Shown piece after piece: positions 52,450-61,148 of a stretch of 64,000 nucleotides of DNA (position 1 is the first letter of the stretch; every line of letters begins with the position of its first letter). A model generated the notes under the pieces. The model did no database searches. It was not told the DNA's origin and saw nothing but the letters and a program-made list of their open reading frames with translations. The stretch lies in the NCBI RefSeq assembly GCF_029542785.1, contig NC_083372.1:960656-1024655 (forward strand), read 5' to 3'. The stretch is from Malassezia japonica. Its lineage: Eukaryota; Basidiomycota; Malasseziomycetes; Malasseziales; Malasseziaceae. A program made the translations under genes and the position numbers.

Positions 52450-53925
52450 TCAATTACTGTTAATAACGAGCGTCTTGCTGCGCTTGGCCATATGGCGTTC
52501 CAACGCAATGTTCTGCTCCGAGGCTTGATATTCCGTAACAGTGTTGTCGTTGCCTCTCTTGATGATCGTCTTCTTGGCAGCCAGGACATTCGCTTCAGGG
52601 CCAATGTGATGGCCAAATACAGAAAGAATGGCATCGATTATCTCTTCTGCATTTCCTCCAAGGGTTTCTGGTTTGAATACAAGCGTGTCGCTAGTCTTGA
52701 AATGACAGCCTGAAGGCAGCTCCTTATTGTTGAAGCGGTCGCGGATGAAATGGAACGCTGGCACACTACCAGTGATCTCAGTAACGAAGTGACCCATTTC
52801 AGGATGAGAATAGCTCATGAACTGTATTTGAGCTCCGTTTCGACACCATGCCTTGGCGGTCTTCATTGCATCACCATAGGGGATAATTTCATCTTGTTGG
52901 CCGTGATACATGTATACTGGGGCATCAGGTGTTTCATGAGATTTCAACCCCATGGTGAGCTCTGTAAACATTTTTTGGACTGCTGCGTTTTTAAACACAT
53001 CCGGGCCCCGGTTTTGGTACTTGGTGGTTTTGAAAGACTCGAACGGAAATTTCAAGATAATGTCAGCCAGGCAGTGCTCACGGCAGAACTGAAGCGCTTT
53101 CTTTCCAGTCGGCGTCAAAACTTTCTTCAAATAGGATTGAACTTCCGGGTACACATCAGATACTCCGGCAATACCTGCTGCGACAAGTCCTGCGAAAATC
53201 GTGTCATCCAGCTTTTCAACAGTTCCCGATAGATTAGAAGGTGTTCCACCATATGCCCATCCAATAACGTTGAGCTCAGGGGCATAGGCAGGCTTCAATG
53301 CCGATGCCCATCCGAGAGTAATTGAACCACCCGAATAGCCATAGCCTGCCACCTTAGTGTTTTTGCTTAGGCCCAGTTTGCTGAAAGCAAGGGTAGCGCG
53401 GATCGCATCAAGGGTCATGTAGCCCTCCATACGACCAGCAGCAAAGGCATTCTTAGGACCCTCCTTGTCCGGAATAGTCATAGTGTAACCTTCTTGAAGG
53501 TATTGGAGAAAGAATGTTTCGTCCAACATAAATACAACATTCGTTTGCGAATTGTACGTGTAACCAGCGCTGGGTGTACATTGCTTCCCGTTAGCATCTT
53601 GAGCGACAGAACCAACAACGAGAGAATTTTTCTTTGCATTATGAGGGACGAGGATTGTAGTGACTGTGTGGTCGGGCTGATCAGGGGTATTTTGGCTTGT
53701 GCGATAAAGAAGTTGGTATGCCGAAGCGACATTAAAGTTGCCTCCGATGAACTTGGGGTGGATCTCGCGCCAACGCAGGATGTCACCCGGCTCCTTATTT
53801 TTCCAGCCATCTTCTGGTTGATAGAAGGGGTCATTCACTCCTCTGTTCAGGATCAGGGCATTGACCAGCACGGGGAGGCACAAAGCCAGCCAGAGGCTCC
53901 CGAACAAGCCTTTGTGAGAGAACAT
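52450..53925 (-). CDS. Secreted triacylglycerol lipase, LIP family (Candida antarctica lipase A type)
   Basis: The ATG at 53925 gives 491 residues starting with a signal peptide (MFSHKGLFGSLWLALCLPVLVNA). The frame stays open 75 codons further upstream without family support. The alpha/beta-hydrolase fold shows the nucleophile elbow GYGYSGGS, an acid-bearing turn YHGQQDEIIP and a catalytic His in SHPEMGHFVTE. NDPFYQPEDGWKNKEPGDILRWREI and LNVIGWAYGGTPSNL are typical of the secretory LIP family. Such lipases feed lipid-dependent yeasts such as Malassezia, which cannot make fatty acids. The C-terminal 70 residues are basic, Lys/Asn-rich and extend past the catalytic fold. It is divergent from the dioxygenase gene. 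Confidence 0.92.
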   Translation of the reverse strand: MFSHKGLFGSLWLALCLPVLVNALILNRGVNDPFYQPEDGWKNKEPGDILRWREIHPKFIGGNFNVASAYQLLYRTSQNTPDQPDHTVTTILVPHNAKKNSLVVGSVAQDANGKQCTPSAGYTYNSQTNVVFMLDETFFLQYLQEGYTMTIPDKEGPKNAFAAGRMEGYMTLDAIRATLAFSKLGLSKNTKVAGYGYSGGSITLGWASALKPAYAPELNVIGWAYGGTPSNLSGTVEKLDDTIFAGLVAAGIAGVSDVYPEVQSYLKKVLTPTGKKALQFCREHCLADIILKFPFESFKTTKYQNRGPDVFKNAAVQKMFTELTMGLKSHETPDAPVYMYHGQQDEIIPYGDAMKTAKAWCRNGAQIQFMSYSHPEMGHFVTEITGSVPAFHFIRDRFNNKELPSGCHFKTSDTLVFKPETLGGNAEEIIDAILSVFGHHIGPEANVLAAKKTIIKRGNDNTVTEYQASEQNIALERHMAKRSKTLVINSN

Positions 53926-54836
53926 GTTAAGGCAACCAAGTTCGAGTAATCCGTTCCAGTTATATATCGCGAGCAATTGTGAGTGGATTTGATCTACGGC
54001 GCTGAGTTCCTTACTGCCTGCAAGGGCTACTAGTATAAAATTGTGGGGGATTAGCTCATCTCGAAGTATGGAAATGTGTGCTGCAGGGTCAGATGATTCT
54101 AAGTGCATGCGGGGTATGTATATTAAAAAATTGCACTGCTTAGTCATCACACATAACCATGCTAGAATTTGTGGGTTTTCCTTCCGCTTCAGCGAATGGC
54201 ATCTATTTCTTTCTTACCTAGTCATTTCTGAGTCAACGTGGTTCCTGCACTCATGAATCACGGATAATTGACTCGTACTCCAGTCATAGACAGTTTTGTA
54301 AGAGTGTATAAGTACAGCCTAGATTGTGACCACACCACCAATATCGCACCCAATGCACATTCACTGAAGCGAAACACTAATGCACTATTGCTCAAGCGTA
54401 ATTGACCCGATATCACGAACGATACTCTTTCCGAAATCCTAAAAAGATGAAGCTACAATAGGCAGCCGGTTGCCTTCACTAGCGTGCACACTTTGCCGCA
54501 ATATGCGGCAAACATTATGGTGGCTACTTGGGGAAAAGTATTGAGCAGTTCAATTCTGCTAACAGAGCATCCCATCATTGTGACAAGAGCACTGTGTACA
54601 TGTTACGGCTTACTACCACGTGCAGGAGTGAGACAACCGCGAGGGTGGGACAGTGGGTTTATTTGTATGACTTCATTTGTATTATAGCTCGTATAGGTTT
54701 TCTATACGAAATTATATTAAACAAAGTACCAAAGATTGCAGGTCTCAATGCTTGTCAGGTCTGTGCGCGGTGTGCAGGCTTGGGCCCGGACCAGTATATG
54801 TTGAAATGTGTGGAGGCTTATTTCCTTGCTACGACC
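53926..54836. other. Intergenic region between the lipase and the dioxygenase
   Basis: About 910 bp shared by two divergent genes. AT-rich, with no supported gene. A CCCGAT followed by ATC lies near 54404, similar to the heptamer array at 48643, but it is single. Both start regions have in-frame open upstream extensions that look like chance. Confidence 0.45.
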
Positions 54837-55772
54837 ATGCCACAAATTCCAACGTTGAATATCCGTCGCTATGATACAGACCGCGATGCGTTTGTACAAG
54901 AAATCGGCTCTGCGTATCGAGAGTTTGGTTTCTGCTGTATAAGTGGACATGGTATCCCTGCGGAGCACATTGATCAAGCGTATGAGTCTTTTCAGGTATT
55001 CTTTAGTCTGCCAGAAGATGTCAAACGCAAGTACCACATCCCAGGCTCAGGAGGTGCCCGAGGATACACTCCGCTCAAAGTCGAAACGGCCAAAAATTCT
55101 AAATATGCAGACTTGAAAGAATTTTGGCACATTGGCCGTGAGATTCCTAGGGAATCCAAGTACGCTGATGTGATGGCACCAAACGTGTGGCCTGAAGAGG
55201 CTCCTGAATTCAAAGCACATGCGTATCGTATTTATGAAGAGCTTGATCATCTTGGTGCACGGATCCTTCGTGCATTGGCGCTCCACATTAACCTGCCCGA
55301 GGAGTTCTTTGAAAACATGATTGACTCAGGCAATTCCATTCTGCGGCCTATTCACTACCCACCTATCGAGGACGACAATGTACCAAACGTCAGGGCAGGT
55401 GCACATGAAGACATCAACTTTATTACGCTTTTGGTGGGGGCTAGCGCCGAGGGCCTTGAAGTGCTCACGAAGGATGGACAATGGCTTCCGGTGACGACCG
55501 AGGGTGATGCTATTGTTGTAAATATTGGAGACATGTTGGAGCGCTTGACTAATTGTGTTTACCCGTCTACGACGCACCGTGTGGTGAATCCAAAGAACGA
55601 AAATTCGCGCAAGCCTCGGTACTCGGTACCCTACTTTTTGCACCCAAACCCTGATGTACTACTCAATCCTTTGGACTGTTGTATTACTCCTGAAAATCCA
55701 AGTCGTTTTACCACGTCAATGACTTCTCATGAGTTCTTGATGCAGCGCTTGAGGGAGATTAAGCTCATTTAA
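54837..55772 (+). CDS. 2-oxoglutarate/Fe(II) oxygenase of the isopenicillin-N-synthase family
   Basis: The ATG at 54837 (ACCATGCC context, MPQIPTLNIRRYD) gives 311 residues. The N-terminal DIOX_N region (AYREFGFCCISGHGIPAEHIDQAYE, FFSLPEDVKRKYH) is followed by the jelly-roll core. Iron ligands are the H and D of GAHEDINF and the H of TTHRVVNP; the RxS for 2-oxoglutarate is in PRYSVPYFLH. The whole family core is intact. Substrate is unknown: relatives include thymine hydroxylase, gibberellin and flavonoid oxidases and many bacterial enzymes of unknown role. It neighbours 5-hydroxyisourate hydrolase on the same strand (195 bp), which suggests a role with nucleobase-related compounds. Confidence 0.85.
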   Translation: MPQIPTLNIRRYDTDRDAFVQEIGSAYREFGFCCISGHGIPAEHIDQAYESFQVFFSLPEDVKRKYHIPGSGGARGYTPLKVETAKNSKYADLKEFWHIGREIPRESKYADVMAPNVWPEEAPEFKAHAYRIYEELDHLGARILRALALHINLPEEFFENMIDSGNSILRPIHYPPIEDDNVPNVRAGAHEDINFITLLVGASAEGLEVLTKDGQWLPVTTEGDAIVVNIGDMLERLTNCVYPSTTHRVVNPKNENSRKPRYSVPYFLHPNPDVLLNPLDCCITPENPSRFTTSMTSHEFLMQRLREIKLI

Positions 55773-55967
55773 GCCCTGGCTTCTGCCAGCTACCAGTCTT
55801 CCGAAGCGAGCGCAACCTGGCGCCCATTGCTCCATATAGATCCATGCACGTGGAATTAATCTCACCTATCACTGCTGCATATTTGTCCGACGTGCATATT
55901 GGACATAGATAACAACGACTGCCCCTCCAGTGTGCTTCCCACACACCCATCAAAACGTGCCGTTAAC

Positions 55968-56294
55968 ATGACAATCTCCACACATGTGCTGGACACTAGG
56001 ATAGGGATGCCTGCAGCAGGAATCCCATTCGTTCTTTCTTCAGCAGAGAACGCTGAGATTGCTTCTGGCACCACCAATAACGATGGCCGCACTAATGATC
56101 TTAAGGGCGTGCATCTAGAGAAAGGCTTATACAAGATGATGTTTGATACCACAAAGTACTTTGCTTCTCAAGGTGTAGAAGATTACTTCTACCCTAAAGT
56201 CGAACTGAACTTTTTGGTTGTGGATCCCAGCTCGCACTACCATGTACCACTAATCTTGTCTCCGTTCGGTTTTAGCACCTATCGTGGCTCATAA
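55968..56294 (+). CDS. 5-Hydroxyisourate hydrolase (transthyretin-like)
   Basis: The ATG at 55968 gives 108 residues, typical for the family; an open upstream extension begins with TTG and is ignored. The start MTISTHVLDTRIGMPAAGIPFVL carries the conserved N-terminal His region. The middle has NNDGRTNDL and GLYKMMFDT. The end HVPLILSPFGFSTYRGS is the diagnostic C-terminal tetrapeptide YRGS with its preceding SP.G.STY. The enzyme hydrolyses 5-hydroxyisourate, the product of urate oxidation, to OHCU. No PTS1 can be present because the C-terminus is fixed as YRGS. It converges on the flavoprotein gene with 18 bp between stop codons. Confidence 0.93.
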   Translation: MTISTHVLDTRIGMPAAGIPFVLSSAENAEIASGTTNNDGRTNDLKGVHLEKGLYKMMFDTTKYFASQGVEDYFYPKVELNFLVVDPSSHYHVPLILSPFGFSTYRGS

Positions 56295-56312
56295 CAGACT
56301 AATCATTACAGG

Positions 56313-57893
56313 CTACATAACCGTTTTCTCACCACGAAAACGAGGACCACTTGCATATGGCCGGTCTCTGGGCTGGTGTTGTCCAACATTAGCGATTTCA
56401 ATGTGTTTGAAGACACGGAAATCATCCATGAGTGTAGGCCAGTTTTCCCGAGTGATCGAGGTGGAAATGGACCAAGCCATACGCTTCAGGCCACCATAGA
56501 TACCAGAAAGTTGGTTTCCTGTTACGCCCATGGAAGTGCGAGCGCCAGTGGAAAAGTGGTGTAGTCGATGGATCCAAGGTTTGGATTCATCGCGTGGAGT
56601 AAACTCAAAGCCAGAACCCAAGTATGGGTTTTGTCCAGCAGATGTATCCGCAGAAGCAGGGTACGCTTCAGACCAAACCTTGATGTCTTGTACAAACTCT
56701 TGAAGCTCTGGGCGTAACGCAAGGTTAACAGTGTATCCTGTCGCCGAAATAATAAGATCAGCGTGGTACGTATGCAGTTCGCCCTTGTCATCCATAGTTT
56801 GAATGACCAGCTCGTCTCTCTCTTCTTCGACCTTGGTGAAATGCTCTCCCATGCGAAGCTCAAAGTTTTCTTGGGCAAAGCAGCGCCAAATTGTATGTTG
56901 GGTTGGTGGCTGAGGAAGGCCGCCATTGAATAGCGTGAACTCAAGCTTTTGAGCATCACTCAAGTCATAGTAATGCTCTTGCATGCCCGGGAACTCCATC
57001 CATCGGAGTGGGTTGCTGTTTGGTACTTCATTTCGGCGCATAAAGACAATGGCTTTCGATGCACCCGCTTCCAGCGCTGCGCCGGCATTGTCAAAACCAG
57101 AAGCTCCACCACCAAGCACAGCTACACGTTTACCTTCGAGAGATTCAAGTTCAAACTCCTCTTCTGTGTGAAGCCATCGTGACCGAGGAAGACTCTTGAT
57201 CATAGGAGGCACATTTGTCCCACCACCTCCAATAAGTCCCAGCGCAAACACAATGCGGCGAGCATACAAAGTCACTGACGGCGAAGCTGGATTGCCAGCT
57301 TCAACCACCTCCACAGCGAACGGACCATCCTCGCTTGTGGGTTTGTGCACTGCGTGAACAAAGGATCGGTGGCGAACTTGGCTCCCAGTGACCCAGCGGA
57401 AGAAAACAAGATAGTCGTTCCAGTCTAAGCGAGGAATGAGATCCGTTTCTTCCCAAGCCTTTTGACCATAACATGCTTCAAACCAGCGTTGAATGTGGAG
57501 ACTCGGCACGTCAAGTTCAATCCCTTTCATACGCTTAGGGCTGCGCAGGGTATGCATTCGTGCGTATCGATCCCAGGGTCCCACGCGGGACGGATCGTCT
57601 CCAGCATCGATAACAAGTACTCGTTCAATACGCTCTCGTTTCAAAGCAAATGCGACGCCAAGCCCAGCCTGACCACCACCGATCACAATGACATCTTGCA
57701 CAGGAGTTTCTGTCTTATTATCATTACGAGGGATCCAATCTGAATGATGACTTGTCGTGTTGATATCTTCGGCGATGCGTGTTGCAAGTGCGCATAGCCT
57801 CTGTTTCGCGTCAGGAAGCAGGGCATCCGATTGAGGGATAGGAATTTCGGCCTGTTCGGAGACATCGCTCCAGGGAAAAGTGATGGTCGACAT
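56313..57893 (-). CDS. FAD/NAD(P)-binding monooxygenase (flavoprotein, two Rossmann motifs)
   Basis: The first ATG is at 57893 (MSTITFPWSDV), giving 526 residues; the frame extends to 57932 only from a GTG. The FAD motif is VIVIGGGQAGLGVAFALKRERIERVLVID. The NAD(P) motif is RVAVLGGGASGFDNAGAALEAGA, and the late ATG-type motif is LIISATGYTVN. This places it among class B-like flavin monooxygenases and related oxidoreductases, not the UbiH-like HpxO urate hydroxylase. The substrate is not recognisable. Gene order suggests purine use: tail to tail with 5-hydroxyisourate hydrolase and head to head with an NCS1 permease. Acting on urate in place of uricase is an inference. Confidence 0.85.
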   Translation of the reverse strand: MSTITFPWSDVSEQAEIPIPQSDALLPDAKQRLCALATRIAEDINTTSHHSDWIPRNDNKTETPVQDVIVIGGGQAGLGVAFALKRERIERVLVIDAGDDPSRVGPWDRYARMHTLRSPKRMKGIELDVPSLHIQRWFEACYGQKAWEETDLIPRLDWNDYLVFFRWVTGSQVRHRSFVHAVHKPTSEDGPFAVEVVEAGNPASPSVTLYARRIVFALGLIGGGGTNVPPMIKSLPRSRWLHTEEEFELESLEGKRVAVLGGGASGFDNAGAALEAGASKAIVFMRRNEVPNSNPLRWMEFPGMQEHYYDLSDAQKLEFTLFNGGLPQPPTQHTIWRCFAQENFELRMGEHFTKVEEERDELVIQTMDDKGELHTYHADLIISATGYTVNLALRPELQEFVQDIKVWSEAYPASADTSAGQNPYLGSGFEFTPRDESKPWIHRLHHFSTGARTSMGVTGNQLSGIYGGLKRMAWSISTSITRENWPTLMDDFRVFKHIEIANVGQHQPRDRPYASGPRFRGEKTVM

Positions 57894-57974
57894 GACTCCT
57901 GCTCTGGTGGTTCGAACCGAGACAAGAAACACTGTGGGTGCGGGGCGCCAATGTCTTCCTTTGAATTAGGCGTT

Positions 57975-58086
57975 TATCGGACTGATAGGAAGGGTTTGAC
58001 TCAGCAAATTCCAAGATAAGCATTCAAATTTAGCGATCCTTATCTCCACATTTATAGATGCCACTGCTAAGCGCCAAGAGTGATAG
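57975..58086. promoter_or_regulatory. Cluster of five GATA-factor sites in the divergent monooxygenase/permease promoter
   Basis: HGATAR matches: CGATAA (minus strand, 57975-57980), TGATAG (57984-57989), AGATAA (58015-58020), AGATAA (minus strand, 58041-58046) and TGATAG (58081-58086). GATA factors of the AreA/Nit2/Gat1 type bind paired HGATAR sites and activate nitrogen-source genes when ammonium is scarce. The intergenic region is only 246 bp, so five matches in 112 bp is dense. Confidence 0.6.
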
Positions 58087-58139
58087 ATGTATTTCTAGGC
58101 GCGGTTCGTCATCACAGCTCATTCTCTTCTTCTACCAGT

Positions 58140-59852
58140 ATGGATCTGAAGAAAATTGTGCAAAAGTTGGAAACAGACCATCCTGATGGCCTCTCAACGG
58201 CCGAGATGCAAGTTGCGAACGAAGACCTATTGCCAGTCGCACCTGAAAAACGGACATGGGGCCACTTGAATTTCGCCAACTTCTGGATTGCCGATGGCTT
58301 CAATTTGAATACATTCACAATGTCATCTGCATTAGTTGCCAATGGACTCTCATGGTGGCAAGCTTTTGTCTGCGTGGTGATCGGGTATATCCTTGTTGCA
58401 CCTTATGTCGTGCTCAACGCTCGTCCGGGAGCCAAATTCAACATCAAGTTTCCCGCTGTCTGTCGCACATCGTTTGGTATATTTGGTAGCTACTGGCCCA
58501 TTATCAATCGCGCAGGAATGGCTTGTATTTGGTCAGGCGTACAAGCATGGATGGGCGGTGAATGCGTACATGTGTTCTTGCGAGCCATCTGGCCGTCCAT
58601 TGACAGCATTCCAAACATCATGTCACCGGAGTCGCAAACAACATCGGCCTTTATCTTATGCTATGTTATCTACTGGATTTTGATGCTTCCTACTATCTGG
58701 GTTCCTCTGCACCAGCTTCGACACATGTTTACTGTAAAGGCTATTGTCGGACCAGCAGTTGGATTTGCCTTGATGGGCTGGTCAATCCAACGCGGTGGGA
58801 CTGGAACCATGTTCCAAAGACCCTCGCAGATGTCTGGATCTGAACTTGGCTGGACTATGATGAAAGGTATTGCTGTGTCCTTCAACAACTTATTCCCTTT
58901 GATCATTAATGCGCCAGACTTTGCTTCTCCTGCAAAGCGTCCCAGTGCAGCCCTTTGGCCACAACTCATTACCCTTCCTCTCGTATTTGCTGTGACCTCT
59001 CTTATTGGCATTGTGATTGCCGCATCTGCTGAAGTTCAATTCAACGAACAAATCTGGGATGTCGTGGAAATTATGAACCGTATGCTTGATGGAAGTCCTA
59101 GCCATTCCACTCGGGCAGGACTAGCAATTATTTCAGCTGGCTTGACCTACGTTCAACTTCTTACCAACGTCGCTGCAAACTCTGTGTCGGCCGGCTGCGA
59201 CCTTACAGCTCTTTGTCCTCGGTTCATCAATATCCGAAGGGGAGGTTACATTTCAGCTCTTGTCGCCATTTGCATGAACCCTTGGCTACTCTATACCTCA
59301 TCATCTTCTTTCCTCAATTATCTGAGTGCCTTTAGTGTACTTCTTTCTTGCATCGCTGGTCCTATGATGGCTGACTATTTCCTTGTGCGCCGTGGCCACA
59401 TGAATATTGCCGACATTTACTCTTTGAAAAAGGATGGTTGGTATTGGTACACATTAGGTGTCAACTGGAGGGCTTACGCTGGTTACATTACTGGGTTTGC
59501 CATCAATGCGCCAGGTTTTATCAGCACAGTGAACACGAAAGTTATTGTCCCTGTTGGATTAATGCACGTGTATGAACTAGCATGGATTACAGGAACAGGT
59601 GTTTCTGCACTGGTCTATGTCATCTGCTGTTACATTTCGCCTCCTCCTGGAATGAACAGACACTTTAAGGAGGTCGATGAATCTGACTTTAAGCGCGAAT
59701 TTATTGGCGCGTTTAACTATGGAGCGCAAGGAGATGCATATGAATCTATGCTTGATCCCAAGCCTGAGAATTCTGAAGCGAAAGATTTATCTCCTACAGC
59801 GACCCCCAAGCCAGAAATCTTCACAGAAGACTTCAAACAGGAGGACCTTTGA
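58140..59852 (+). CDS. NCS1-family nucleobase/allantoin permease
   Basis: The ATG at 58140 (MDLKKIVQKLETDHPDG) gives 570 residues. NCS1 Fur-type signatures: TWGHLNFANFWIADGFNLNTF, ARPGAKFNIKFPAVCRTSFG, GMACIWSGVQAWMGGECVHVFL, SFNNLFPLIINAPDFAS, and GPMMADYFLVRRGH. About 12 membrane helices are visible, with soluble charged tails. Fungal relatives carry uracil, uridine, allantoin, and in the FurE type also urate. The neighbouring genes favour urate, xanthine or allantoin. It shares a GATA-rich promoter with the flavoprotein gene. Confidence 0.9.
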   Translation: MDLKKIVQKLETDHPDGLSTAEMQVANEDLLPVAPEKRTWGHLNFANFWIADGFNLNTFTMSSALVANGLSWWQAFVCVVIGYILVAPYVVLNARPGAKFNIKFPAVCRTSFGIFGSYWPIINRAGMACIWSGVQAWMGGECVHVFLRAIWPSIDSIPNIMSPESQTTSAFILCYVIYWILMLPTIWVPLHQLRHMFTVKAIVGPAVGFALMGWSIQRGGTGTMFQRPSQMSGSELGWTMMKGIAVSFNNLFPLIINAPDFASPAKRPSAALWPQLITLPLVFAVTSLIGIVIAASAEVQFNEQIWDVVEIMNRMLDGSPSHSTRAGLAIISAGLTYVQLLTNVAANSVSAGCDLTALCPRFINIRRGGYISALVAICMNPWLLYTSSSSFLNYLSAFSVLLSCIAGPMMADYFLVRRGHMNIADIYSLKKDGWYWYTLGVNWRAYAGYITGFAINAPGFISTVNTKVIVPVGLMHVYELAWITGTGVSALVYVICCYISPPPGMNRHFKEVDESDFKREFIGAFNYGAQGDAYESMLDPKPENSEAKDLSPTATPKPEIFTEDFKQEDL

Positions 59853-59863
59853 ATAAAGAGTTA

Positions 59864-59990
59864 CGATAGAATAGATTATGTGAATATGGGCATTGGAATT
59901 ATTCGAACATACGTCCTATGGCGTAGATGCACGAGGGCTGAACGATTACTAAGTTGATAATGGTACGTTATCTGTGCTTGCTGCTGATAA
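59864..59990 (+). promoter_or_regulatory. Four GATA-factor sites upstream of the xanthine dioxygenase gene
   Basis: CGATAG at 59864-59869, TGATAA at 59955-59960, AGATAA on the minus strand at 59968-59973, and TGATAA at 59985-59990, all within the 198 bp between the permease stop and the xanthine dioxygenase start. The three proximal sites lie within 36 bp. They match the sites in the 57894-58139 promoter, which suggests common nitrogen control. Confidence 0.55.
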
Positions 59991-60050
59991 CTAGCCGAAT
60001 TATAGTCTATATTTAATCGGTGGTTAGACAAGGACTAACATCCTCTAACC

Positions 60051-61148
60051 ATGCCTGCTCTTATCAAACCATTCTATCCTCAAAAGGGTAGCAAGATCAA
60101 TTTTGGTGCCAAAGTAGAGGGCGTAGACATTGAGCATCTTTCCGAAGAGGACTTCAAGACAATTCACGACGCCTTGTATGAGCACCAGGTATTGTTGTTT
60201 AAGGGTCAAGGCCATGTAACTCCAAAAGCTCAGTATTTACTTACAAGCCATTTTGATCCGGCTTCCGATACATATGGCCATGGGACCGACGTCCCAAATT
60301 CGGCTAAAAGTATCCTTCATCCCGATCTCAAGACAATCCCCCATCAGCCACAAGTGCAGGTAATCGGTAACGGATTTGTAAAAGAGTTCGAGGGACTTCA
60401 GGATATTCAACTCAGGCATCCTCACCATAAGACCTTTCACAAAGACCATATTCCTGAGGACAAGGATCTTGATTTCACTCGATTTTACCGTTGGCATATC
60501 GATGCTGCGCTGTATGGTCACAACCCTCCTAAAGTAACTACATTGTTGGCTGTATCTGTGCCAAAGGGTCGCCGCCAAACCCTACTATATGACGATGACA
60601 CCGGTGATGAGCTCCAGGTCCCATTGGGCACTACCGCTTTTGTCAGCGGCGAGACAATGTACGAGATGCTCTCCGATGAAGACAAGGAATTTGTCAACAC
60701 TGGAAAGATTGAATATGCGCCTCATCCTTATATCTGGATGGGAAAGTGTCGGTCTCGTCCTACAGGGCTTGGCCTTTATTCTGAGGGTCGGGAACTCTCT
60801 CTAGACGAGCTCCCTCCCGTTGAGAAGGAGAAGATTCAAGTCTTACCGATGGTATGGAAAAACCCATCTACAGGCAGACCTGCCCTGCAAATTCACCCCT
60901 CTGCTGTTTGTAAGATCCATCTTGCTGATGGCACTGTCATTGATGATCTGGAGAAGGTCCGTGACATTGTCTATAAACTACAACGGCCGGCCATTGGCCC
61001 GGAATACGTCTACCCTCATGATTGGGAAGAAGGCGACTTGGTTCTATTCCACAATCGGGGAGTCTTACACTCTGTCGTGGGTGCTTTCAAGGATGACGAA
61101 GTACGAATCTTCCGTCAGTGCAACCTGGCAGCCTCAGTAGGCGTCTAA
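60051..61148 (+). CDS. xan1: Xanthine/2-oxoglutarate dioxygenase (XanA/Xan1, TauD-like)
   Basis: A single exon of 365 residues from a good ATG. The TauD-like core has the iron-binding H and D in FYRWHIDAALYG, the 2-oxoglutarate region VPLGTTAFVSGETMYEML, and the distal His in LVLFHNRGVLHSV, with the late Arg in EVRIFRQCNLA. Length and the WHIDAALY and GHGTDVPNSAKS-type segments match fungal XanA (Aspergillus) and Xan1 (fission yeast). These oxidise xanthine to urate without a molybdenum enzyme. It supplies the substrate that a urate oxidase and the nearby 5-hydroxyisourate hydrolase would consume. Another TauD family role such as taurine use is less likely given the match in length and core motifs. 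Confidence 0.8.
   Translation: MPALIKPFYPQKGSKINFGAKVEGVDIEHLSEEDFKTIHDALYEHQVLLFKGQGHVTPKAQYLLTSHFDPASDTYGHGTDVPNSAKSILHPDLKTIPHQPQVQVIGNGFVKEFEGLQDIQLRHPHHKTFHKDHIPEDKDLDFTRFYRWHIDAALYGHNPPKVTTLLAVSVPKGRRQTLLYDDDTGDELQVPLGTTAFVSGETMYEMLSDEDKEFVNTGKIEYAPHPYIWMGKCRSRPTGLGLYSEGRELSLDELPPVEKEKIQVLPMVWKNPSTGRPALQIHPSAVCKIHLADGTVIDDLEKVRDIVYKLQRPAIGPEYVYPHDWEEGDLVLFHNRGVLHSVVGAFKDDEVRIFRQCNLAASVGV

Noticed and set aside
53926..54150. 75-residue extension upstream of the lipase signal peptide
   Set aside because: It would bury the signal peptide inside the protein; the ATG at 53925 is preferred.
56313..57893. HpxO-type FAD urate hydroxylase by homology
   Set aside because: The two-Rossmann layout differs from the single-Rossmann UbiH-like HpxO family, so homology is not claimed; only the role is proposed.
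60051..61148. Taurine dioxygenase (TauD proper)
   Set aside because: The length and core motifs fit fungal xanthine dioxygenases better, and the neighbours are purine genes.
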